This document shows, in pieces, positions 43,489 through 49,874 of a DNA stretch of 64,000 nucleotides (position 1 is the first letter of the stretch; every line of letters starts with the position of its first letter). The DNA comes from Bacteroidales bacterium (GTDB lineage: Bacteria > Bacteroidota > Bacteroidia > Bacteroidales > Lentimicrobiaceae). Below the pieces are notes generated by a model that saw only the letters and a program-made list of their open reading frames with translations, searched no databases and was not told the DNA's origin. A program made the translations under genes and the position numbers. Location: positions 178,220 to 242,219 of the forward strand of contig JADIZB010000008.1 of assembly GCA_016705005.1 (NCBI GenBank). The letters are read 5' to 3'.

Positions 43489-43637
43489 TCGTGAAGGATA
43501 AGTTGATCAGAAGATAAATTGTTAGCCGCAAAAGTACATAATTATAAGTCCGGGTTCCTGATACAGGTTGCGGATGGATGCAGGTTTAAAACAGATCCGC
43601 TAGCGGAGGCCTTACATCAGCGCTGAACCTGAATTCT

Positions 43638-44165
43638 TCAGCTTACCTTTTTGCTGATCTTTTTGTTGGCCCTGAGTTTTTTTACCGATTTCTTCCGGTA
43701 CTGATCGGAGAGTATGCTGATATTGCCGTCGACTTCGAGGATGGCCAGATCGATTTCGCTGATGGTGGCAACGCCGTGTTCCCTTGCGGCTTCCATCAGC
43801 TCGTCTTCGGTGATGCTTGCTTTCTTAAGGTGGGGAGTCAGGATCTTTCCTTTATACACCAGCATAATTGTTTCACCTTCAACAGCTTTTCTGAACTTAG
43901 GAAAGCGGAACTGAAGATATTTCAACAGATAGTTTACAACAAAGAGAGTGGAAGCAGCCACCAGCCCTCCCATCAATGTGGCATCGGGGCCAACCATGGC
44001 ATTTTGCACGGCGTTGCTGATCAGCAGGATAAAAACAAGATCCACCACCGACAGCTGGGCCAGTTCCTTTTTGCCAAACAACCGGATGGCTATGATGATA
44101 AAAAGGTAAACAGCCAGGGTGCTGCCGATGATCCTCACATAATTATTATCTAATGTTTCAAACAT
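43638..44165 (-). CDS. DUF421 (YetF-like) membrane protein
   Basis: 175 residues. Three N-terminal membrane segments (VRIIGSTLAVYLFIIIAIRLFG, VDLVFILLISNAVQNAMV, LVAASTLFVVNYLLKYL) are followed by the soluble DUF421 domain (GETIMLVYKGKILTPHLKKASITEDELMEAAREHG, EIDLAILEVDGNISIL). The tail is very basic (RKKSVKKLRANKKISKKVS). The family sits in the inner membrane; its function is unknown. A -7-type box TACATTTG lies at 44213-44206 on the minus strand, in a divergent spacer shared with the molybdenum-cofactor operon. Confidence 0.9.
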   Translation of the reverse strand: MFETLDNNYVRIIGSTLAVYLFIIIAIRLFGKKELAQLSVVDLVFILLISNAVQNAMVGPDATLMGGLVAASTLFVVNYLLKYLQFRFPKFRKAVEGETIMLVYKGKILTPHLKKASITEDELMEAAREHGVATISEIDLAILEVDGNISILSDQYRKKSVKKLRANKKISKKVS

Positions 44166-44273
44166 GGTTATAGAAAAGAGATATAATCTGAGGTGTAAAC
44201 ATATTCAAATGTAAGTATAAATTGGCCTGGAGCAGAACTTCAAGTCTTACTGATTTCGGGTGTAATTGATGTT

Positions 44274-44301
44274 ACCTGAGTCAGGTCAATGATTACCTTT
44301 G
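44274..44301 (+). promoter_or_regulatory. moeA promoter -7 box with adjoining palindrome
   Basis: TACCTTTG (44294-44301) fits the -7 consensus. Just upstream, ACCTGAGTCAGGT (44274-44286) is a perfect 6-bp palindrome around one base, in the -10 to -33 spacer where a bound dimer would block or recruit polymerase. A CRP/FNR-type or metal/oxyanion-responsive regulator is plausible, but none is identified. Confidence 0.55.
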
Positions 44302-44328
44302 CACAATCCATATTTCACTGTACTGAGA

Positions 44329-45504
44329 ATGATCACTTTTGAAGAAGCTCTTGCTTTAGTTGACAACGTTGATGTAAAGCCTGTTGCTGTTCAGGCAGCG
44401 CTTGATAAGGTCGTGGGCAGGGTGCTTGCTGAGGATGTATTTTCCGATGTTGATATGCCGCCATTCAACAAGTCGGCCGTCGACGGATATGCCTGCCGCA
44501 GGTCGGAACTACCGGGGCCTTTCACGATGCTCGAAACCATACCGGCCGGTGTGTTACCAAACAGAACTGTCGCACAGGGTCAATGTTCAAAAATCATGAC
44601 AGGAGCCATGGTTCCTGAGGGTGCCGATACCGTGATTATGGTTGAGTATACAGAAATCCTGCCCGACGGGCGTATCAGGTTCCTTTCGGAGAAAACCTCT
44701 TCGAACATCGCCTGGCAGGCAGAGGATGTGAAGGCCGGGCAAATGGTACTGCACCAGGGAACCCTGCTCAGGCCGCATCACATTGCCATTCTGGCTGCCA
44801 TTGGTTGCGGAGAGCCCCTGGTATATAAACTTCCGGTTATCGGTGTGATCTCAACCGGTGATGAACTGGTGGAGCCATGGGAGAAACCCGCTCCTGGTCA
44901 GATCCGCAACAGCAATTCACATCAATTGATGGCCCAGGCCAGTGAGATCGGTCTTCCGGTTGAATATTTCGGCATCGCGCCCGACACACCTGAAGGCACA
45001 CGTGATATGATTCTCAAAGGATTCTCAAAAAGTGATATTCTGCTTCTGACAGGGGGCGTTTCAATGGGAGATTTCGACTTTGTTCCGGGGATTATGAAAG
45101 AGTTGGGTATAGATATCAAATTTAAAAGCATAGCGGTGCAGCCAGGAAGGCCAACCATATTCGGCATCCGTGGAGATCAGTTTATGTTCGGTTTACCCGG
45201 CAACCCGGTTTCTTCCTACGTGCAGTTTGAGCTTCTGGTTAAACAGCTTGCTTACCGGATGATGGGTCACCGCTGGAGCCCCCGGATTGTGAAACTGCCT
45301 ATGGCTTCGGAGTATATCCGCAGAAAAGCAGACCGGAAATCATTCATGCCGGTGAGAATCAACAGTGAAGGAAAAATAGAGCCGCTTGAATACCATGGTT
45401 CAGCTCACATCCATGCCTATGAAGGTGCTGACGGCATCATGAGCATTGAAATCGGAGAAACCCATATACCGGCAGGAGATCTGAGGGATGTACGACAGCT
45501 TTGA
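44329..45504 (+). CDS. moeA: Molybdopterin molybdenumtransferase
   Basis: 391 residues from ATG 44329 (MITFEEALALVDNVDVKPVA); a TTG at 44299 falls inside the -7 box and is rejected. MoeA signatures: PPFNKSAVDGYACRR, IMTGAMVPEGADTVIMVEYTE, VISTGDELVEP, NSNSHQLMAQA, LLTGGVSMGDFDFVP and FGLPGNPVSSYVQFE. The last domain (IV) is present. It inserts molybdate into adenylated molybdopterin in the cytosol. It is the first gene of a molybdenum-cofactor operon and overlaps moaA by 17 bp. Confidence 0.97.
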   Translation: MITFEEALALVDNVDVKPVAVQAALDKVVGRVLAEDVFSDVDMPPFNKSAVDGYACRRSELPGPFTMLETIPAGVLPNRTVAQGQCSKIMTGAMVPEGADTVIMVEYTEILPDGRIRFLSEKTSSNIAWQAEDVKAGQMVLHQGTLLRPHHIAILAAIGCGEPLVYKLPVIGVISTGDELVEPWEKPAPGQIRNSNSHQLMAQASEIGLPVEYFGIAPDTPEGTRDMILKGFSKSDILLLTGGVSMGDFDFVPGIMKELGIDIKFKSIAVQPGRPTIFGIRGDQFMFGLPGNPVSSYVQFELLVKQLAYRMMGHRWSPRIVKLPMASEYIRRKADRKSFMPVRINSEGKIEPLEYHGSAHIHAYEGADGIMSIEIGETHIPAGDLRDVRQL

Positions 45505-46288
45505 CAGAAGGATCAACTACCTGCGGATATCGGTCACTGACCGGTGTAATCTTCGCTGCATTTACTGCATGCCAGAAGAAGGAATTAACATGCTGCAGCA
45601 TAGTGAAATACTCACTTTTGAAGAGATTGCCGGGGTTACGAGGGTCGCTGTAAAGATGGGAATCAACAAGGTGCGCATCACCGGGGGTGAACCCCTGGTA
45701 CGAAAGGGGATTGCTGACCTGGTGGGGATGCTGGCTGCCATTCCCGGTATTGTGGATCTGTCGATGACCACCAATGGCACCTTGCTGGGACGATATGCCA
45801 TGGAGCTGAAAAAAGCGGGTCTCAACAGGGTCAACATCAGTCTGGATACCCTGGATGGAACAAAATACCGTATGCTTACCCGTGGTGGTTCCATCATCGA
45901 AGTGCTTACGGGCATTGAAGCAGCAAAAGAAGCCGGGCTTTTCCCGGTGAAGATCAACTGTGTCGTTCAACATTCTTCGGATGAGCCCGATGCAAAATTA
46001 ATATCGGAATATTGCAGGCAGAATGGCCTTGAAGCGCGTTTTATCCATCAGATGAGCCTGACCGAAGGACATTTTTCAGTAGTAGAGGGAGGCTCAGGTG
46101 GCGACTGCAGCTCATGCAACCGTCTGCGACTGACGGCTAACGGTAAAATATTGCCATGTCTGTTCGGGAATCAGGAATTTGATGTAAGAGCACTGGGCCC
46201 TGAAAAGGCCATTAAGATGGCGCTGGAGAACAAGCCGGCATGTGGAAGCGTGAATTTAACCGGTGAGTTTTATAACATCGGGGGGTAG
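45488..46288 (+). CDS. moaA: GTP 3',8-cyclase, compact form
   Basis: 266 residues, about 60 shorter than E. coli MoaA. The radical-SAM cluster site CNLRCIYC is at residues about 19-26, with TGGEPLVR and a complete barrel. The second Fe-S site is intact (CSSCNRLRLTANGKILPC, spacing C-x2-C-x13-C), and the chain ends in the catalytic Gly-Gly tail (FYNIGG). The shortening falls between RFIHQM and CSSC, where the usual about 60-residue stretch is reduced to about 20. It should convert GTP to 3',8-cyclo-GTP, the first step of molybdopterin synthesis. The start lies within the end of moeA; a purine-rich repeat separates it from moaC. Confidence 0.93.
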   Translation: MYDSFDRRINYLRISVTDRCNLRCIYCMPEEGINMLQHSEILTFEEIAGVTRVAVKMGINKVRITGGEPLVRKGIADLVGMLAAIPGIVDLSMTTNGTLLGRYAMELKKAGLNRVNISLDTLDGTKYRMLTRGGSIIEVLTGIEAAKEAGLFPVKINCVVQHSSDEPDAKLISEYCRQNGLEARFIHQMSLTEGHFSVVEGGSGGDCSSCNRLRLTANGKILPCLFGNQEFDVRALGPEKAIKMALENKPACGSVNLTGEFYNIGG

Positions 46289-46368
46289 CCTGGCTTATCG
46301 AGCGAATTTACAATAGAATGAACTGACTGGGCGACAAGGAGACAAGTGGATCTGGATTCCGGAGGGTG

Positions 46369-46491
46369 GGAATGGGTGAAGAGGCGAAGGAGCGAAAGAT
46401 AGTGAGGAAGCGACTTAAGCGATGGAGCGAAAGAAAGCGACAGGGCGAAAGGTAGCGAGGGAGTGAAAGAAAGCGATGGCGCGAATTGGGC
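46369..46491. repeat. Purine-rich GCGA-type degenerate tandem repeat between moaA and moaC
   Basis: About 120 bp almost free of pyrimidine runs, built from GGAGCGA/AAGAAAG/AAGCGA-like units. Two GGAGCGA copies are exactly 35 bp apart (five heptads), so a 7-bp register is partly kept. It fills most of the 281-bp spacer inside the operon. Confidence 0.65.
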
Positions 46492-46569
46492 ACTTCGTGT
46501 ATTCAACCCGAAAATAAATCGGTCCTGCCATGATGATATAATAAATTGAATCTTGAATATAACCTGGAT

Positions 46570-47028
46570 ATGAACACAAGGAAACTCTCACATACCGACG
46601 ATGAGGGCAGGGCCAATATGGTGGATGTTGGGGGCAAACCCATCCAGTTAAGAATGGCAACAGCCGCAGGAAGTATTTCATTATCGGCAGAAACCCTCCG
46701 TCTGATCCGTGAAAATGAGATGAAAAAGGGGGATGTGCTGACTGTTGCAGAGATAGCCGGAATTCAGGCAGCCAAGGAAACCAGCCGGCTGATCCCGTTA
46801 TGCCATCCGCTTCAATTGACGAAAGTCGAGGTAAAAGCGATATTGAATGAAACCGGTGCTGAAGTGACATCCCTTGTAAAATGCGTTGGGCAGACGGGTG
46901 TTGAGATGGAAGCACTCACTGCTGTCAGTATTGCCCTGCTCACCATTTACGATATGTGCAAGGCCGTAGATAAAACCATGGTTCTGGGAGATATCCGCCT
47001 GACGGATAAAACCAAAACAGATATCTGA
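46570..47028 (+). CDS. moaC: Cyclic pyranopterin monophosphate synthase
   Basis: 152 residues from ATG 46570 (MNTRKLSHTDDEGRANMVDV); a TTG at 46546 is less likely. MoaC motifs: NMVDVGGKP, KKGDVLTVAEIAGIQAAKETSRLIPLCHPLQL (the PLCHP active-site stretch at about 76-80), VGQTGVEMEALTAVSIALLTIYDMCKAVDK with the catalytic Lys. It forms cyclic pyranopterin monophosphate from the MoaA product. Length and motifs are standard. It is 14 bp before a small membrane-protein gene. Confidence 0.96.
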   Translation: MNTRKLSHTDDEGRANMVDVGGKPIQLRMATAAGSISLSAETLRLIRENEMKKGDVLTVAEIAGIQAAKETSRLIPLCHPLQLTKVEVKAILNETGAEVTSLVKCVGQTGVEMEALTAVSIALLTIYDMCKAVDKTMVLGDIRLTDKTKTDI

Positions 47029-47042
47029 AAATAAATGCAGTC

Positions 47043-47516
47043 GTGGCAAACAGACTTCTCATATTAAAACCTTCAGTACCCAAACGTTGGCTGTTTTTTG
47101 TGGGAGCATCGGTCTGGGGTTTTGCTGCTTACAGGGTATTGTTGCTGGCCATCAGATTCGTACCGGAAGCTCCCTTTCCGCAGTGGGAGGTAATTATTCT
47201 CGGCATAGCCGGATTGGCCGTGTTTTTCAACTTCGTTTTTTTAAGGGTAAGCCGGAAATATATACGACGTATTGCCTGTCTGAGGCAGCAAAATCCCTGT
47301 ATTTTTGCTTTCTTCGGATGGAAAAGCTACCTGTTGATTGCCCTGATGTCGTCCATGGGTATCCTGTTTGCCAGGTTTCACCTATTACCTTTATTTTTGC
47401 AGGGCATTTTCTACATCGCCCTTGGAGGTTCGCTGCTGTTATCGGCCCTGATGTTTTTAAATGCGGGAATTATTTATGATGGGAATATACCCGGCGATTG
47501 CGGCAAGGAAGATTAA
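47043..47516 (+). CDS. Small four-helix membrane protein of the Moco operon
   Basis: 157 residues from a GTG start 14 bp after moaC. About four hydrophobic segments are visible (WLFFVGASVWGFAAYRVLLLAI, VIILGIAGLAVFFNFVF, SYLLIALMSSMGILF, GIFYIALGGSLLLSALMFL). A charged patch RVSRKYIRRIACLRQQNP lies between the second and third. I do not recognise a family. Its place inside the cofactor operon suggests a role in molybdate or cofactor handling, but that is only context. It is followed, after 26 bp, by the MOSC-MogA fusion gene. Confidence 0.75.
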   Translation: MANRLLILKPSVPKRWLFFVGASVWGFAAYRVLLLAIRFVPEAPFPQWEVIILGIAGLAVFFNFVFLRVSRKYIRRIACLRQQNPCIFAFFGWKSYLLIALMSSMGILFARFHLLPLFLQGIFYIALGGSLLLSALMFLNAGIIYDGNIPGDCGKED

Positions 47517-47542
47517 TAAGTCATCAAAAAAGAATGTGTTTT

Positions 47543-48466
47543 ATGGAGATCAAAGTAATATCGGTCAATAAGTCTGAAAGAAAGGGCACAGTGAAAGAAC
47601 CGGTTACCCGGATTGAGCTGAATGCTTCCGGGGTTCTGGGTGATGCCCATTCAGGCAACTGGCACCGCCAGGTAAGCCTTCTTGGAACCGAAAGCTTCAG
47701 GAAATTTGAGTTACAGGCAAAGAGGCCGCTGAAATATGGAGAGTTTGCCGAAAATATAACTACTGAAGGAATCATCCTTTACGAAACCCATCCCCTTGAT
47801 CGTTTCAAGATAGGAGAAGCCTTACTGGAAGTCACCCAGATCGGAAAAAAATGTCATGGCGACAGTTGTGCCATCTTTAAGGAAGTGGGGAACTGCGTTA
47901 TGCCGAAGGAAGGGATCTTTTGCAGGGTACTGAAGCCCGGACCAGTGCAGGCAGGAGATGCCATTCTCTATCAACCAAGGAATTTCAGGGTTAAGGTGAT
48001 TACCCTCAGCGATCGTGCCTGGGCCGGTGAATATGAAGACAGGAGCGGACCCAGGGTGATTCAGCTGATGACAGATTTTTTCAATGGTCTTGGCTGGAAG
48101 TCGGAAATTGAAGGTGTGGTTATTCCGGATGAAGCCATTCAGCTGAGGCAGCAGCTGTCAGGGCTTGAAGGAACAGATATCCTGATTACAACAGGCGGTA
48201 CCGGCATCGGACCACGTGACATTACTGTAGATGTTGTAAAACCAATGCTTGATAAGGAGATTCCCGGTATCATGGACCTGATCAGGCTTAAATACGGAGC
48301 TGAAAAACCCAATGCACTGGTCAGCCGGAGTGTTGCCGGGGTAACCGGAAAAACACTGGTTTATACCCTTCCGGGAAGTGTCAGGGCGGTGGAAGAATAC
48401 ATGGCCGAGATAACCAAAACCATCCGGCACAGCCTTTATATGCTGAACGGACTGGATTTGCATTAG
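47543..48466 (+). CDS. MOSC domain - MogA/MoaB fusion protein
   Basis: 307 residues from ATG 47543 (MEIKVISVNKSERKGTVKEP); a frame from 47498 overlaps the upstream gene. Residues 1-145 are a MOSC domain with the conserved Cys in IGKKCHGDSCAIF. Residues about 150-300 are a MogA/MoaB-type molybdopterin adenylyltransferase (VKVITLSDRAWAGEYEDRSGP, LITTGGTGIGPRDITVD, LPGSVRAVEEYM). MogA adenylates molybdopterin before MoeA inserts the metal; MOSC domains bind or transfer sulfur on the cofactor, as in MOSC sulfurases. The fusion pairs two steps on one chain. Confidence 0.93.
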   Translation: MEIKVISVNKSERKGTVKEPVTRIELNASGVLGDAHSGNWHRQVSLLGTESFRKFELQAKRPLKYGEFAENITTEGIILYETHPLDRFKIGEALLEVTQIGKKCHGDSCAIFKEVGNCVMPKEGIFCRVLKPGPVQAGDAILYQPRNFRVKVITLSDRAWAGEYEDRSGPRVIQLMTDFFNGLGWKSEIEGVVIPDEAIQLRQQLSGLEGTDILITTGGTGIGPRDITVDVVKPMLDKEIPGIMDLIRLKYGAEKPNALVSRSVAGVTGKTLVYTLPGSVRAVEEYMAEITKTIRHSLYMLNGLDLH

Positions 48467-48467
48467 G

Positions 48468-48602
48468 AAGCTCAAAGTTTAAAGCTCAAAAAGTTCAAAG
48501 TAAAAAGTTCAAAGTTAAGGACCTGCCGGCCTTTGGCTGGTAAACCGGCTGTCAGTTCAGGCATTTGACATTAGACATTAGACATTAGAAATTAGAAATT
48601 GC
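48468..48602. repeat. Two heptameric arrays upstream of the HD gene
   Basis: 48468-48518 carries seven units of the AAGTTCA type (AAGCTCA, AAGTTTA, AAGCTCA, AAGTTCA, AAGTAAA, AAGTTCA, AAGTTAA) with one 2-bp slip, starting just after the MOSC-MogA stop. 48568-48602 carries ACATTAG x3 then AAATTAG and AAATT, ending 3 bp before the HD-domain ATG. Confidence 0.8.
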
Positions 48603-48605
48603 ATT

Positions 48606-49166
48606 ATGTTGTTAGCCAGAGAAGAAGCTCTGAAGTTGCTTCACCAATATGTTAAAAATGACCGGATGATTGCCCATTCACTGGCTTCGGAAGCAGTAAT
48701 GAAGGCATTGGCCGAAAGACTCGGCCGGGATGCAGAAAAATGGGGGCAGGCAGGATTGCTCCATGATCTGGATGTGGAAATTACTCACGCTGAACCAACG
48801 GTTCATGCCCTTGAGACAGCCCGGATTCTTTCCGGAATGGATGTGGATGCTGATGTAGTTGATGCCATCCGTATGCACAATGAAATGGCCACCGGTATTG
48901 AACGGTCAACGGAATTTCAGTATGCACTTGCCTGCGGTGAAACCATTACCGGACTGATTACGGCGACTGCCATGGTTTATCCCGACAGGAAGGTGGCTTC
49001 TGTGAAGCCGAAGTCGGTTGTGAAACGCATGAAGGAAAAGGCCTTTGCCGCATCTGTAAAAAGAGAGAATATCCTTGAATGTGAAAAGATCGGAATTCCA
49101 CTGGATGAATTTGCTGCCCTGGCTGTTGCAGCGATGGCTGACATAGCTGAGGAGATCGGACTCTGA
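48606..49166 (+). CDS. HD-domain phosphohydrolase
   Basis: 186 residues. The HD motif is LLHDLDVEI (about residues 56-64). His in NDRMIAHSLASEAVM is the first ligand, and further ligands are around VVDAIRMHNEM. This is the HDIG-type small phosphohydrolase found singly in many genomes. Substrates are unknown, perhaps nucleotides. It follows the molybdenum-cofactor genes on the same strand but is separated by two tandem repeats, so operon membership is uncertain. The start is preceded directly by an ACATTAG array. Confidence 0.85.
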   Translation: MLLAREEALKLLHQYVKNDRMIAHSLASEAVMKALAERLGRDAEKWGQAGLLHDLDVEITHAEPTVHALETARILSGMDVDADVVDAIRMHNEMATGIERSTEFQYALACGETITGLITATAMVYPDRKVASVKPKSVVKRMKEKAFAASVKRENILECEKIGIPLDEFAALAVAAMADIAEEIGL

Positions 49167-49177
49167 GTTGGGAAAAT

Positions 49178-49358
49178 GAGACAAGGGGACACGGAGACAA
49201 AGAGACAAAGAGACAAAGAGATATGGAGATAGGAACTGTAAACATGTTTCAGGACGATATACTTAATAAGTAAGTAAGTCAGAACAGTTTTTTAGTGTTT
49301 TGGTTGACATAGGTAGGTAGATGCTGGAGAGTTGGAAGTTGACAATTGAAAGTTGCCT
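49178..49358. repeat. 8-bp GAGACAAA array and 7-bp GTTGNNA array
   Basis: 49178-49233 has seven 8-bp units (GAGACAAG, GGGACACG, GAGACAAA x3, GAGATATG, GAGATAGG), starting 11 bp after the HD gene. 49331-49358 has four 7-bp units (GTTGGAA, GTTGACA, ATTGAAA, GTTGCCT). The 304-bp spacer from 49167 holds nothing else beyond a TATTTTTG at 49444-49451 that may be the -7 box of the ftsB-like gene. Confidence 0.7.
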
Positions 49359-49470
49359 ATTTGAAGATCGCAGCGGGTTCCGGAAGAGTTTTTATTTTTA
49401 TCAGTTTATTTATTTTCGGTCTCGGAATAAGTAAAATTCTGACTATTTTTGTATAGGAACTTTCATCATC

Positions 49471-49779
49471 ATGTGGCAGCGGATTCCTCCCTTTTTTCGT
49501 AATAAATATGTTATTGCAGGATTTACCCTGCTGGTATGGCTGATTTTTTTCGACCGTAACAATTTCATTGCACAGGTTAAGCTTGGCAGCATCCTGAATG
49601 AGCAGAGACAACAGAAGGAATATTATAACAATGAAATTAAAAGGGATAGCGCTGCCATCCACGACATACTTACTGATTCAGTCTCCCTGGAGAAGTTTGC
49701 CCGTGAGAAATACCTGATGAAAAGGGACAATGAGGATATATATCTGATTGTTGAAGAGAAGGAAGCGGAGGAAAAGTAA
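49471..49779 (+). CDS. FtsB/DivIC-like septum formation initiator
   Basis: 102 residues with one N-terminal membrane segment (YVIAGFTLLVWLIFFDRNN) followed by a periplasmic coiled coil (LGSILNEQRQQKEYYNNEIKRDSAAIHDI) and the FtsB-type end (SLEKFAREKYLMKRDNEDIYLI). This is the compact form typical of Bacteroidota. It links FtsL and FtsQ in the divisome. The tail is very acidic (EEKEAEEK). It is preceded by a possible -7 box, and its stop codon is the first triplet of a heptameric repeat. Confidence 0.88.
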   Translation: MWQRIPPFFRNKYVIAGFTLLVWLIFFDRNNFIAQVKLGSILNEQRQQKEYYNNEIKRDSAAIHDILTDSVSLEKFAREKYLMKRDNEDIYLIVEEKEAEEK

Positions 49780-49825
49780 TATCTAATGTCTAATATCTAA
49801 TGTCTAATATCTGATATCTGATTAC
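49777..49825. repeat. 7-bp tandem repeat starting at the ftsB-like stop codon
   Basis: Seven heptads in exact register: TAATATC, TAATGTC, TAATATC, TAATGTC, TAATATC, TGATATC, TGATTAC. The first TAA is the stop codon of the ftsB-like gene. Confidence 0.85.
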
Positions 49826-49874
49826 AGGTTTCTGTTTCTTTTCTTGGTGGTTTGAATCAATCGCTTTAAGGGGA

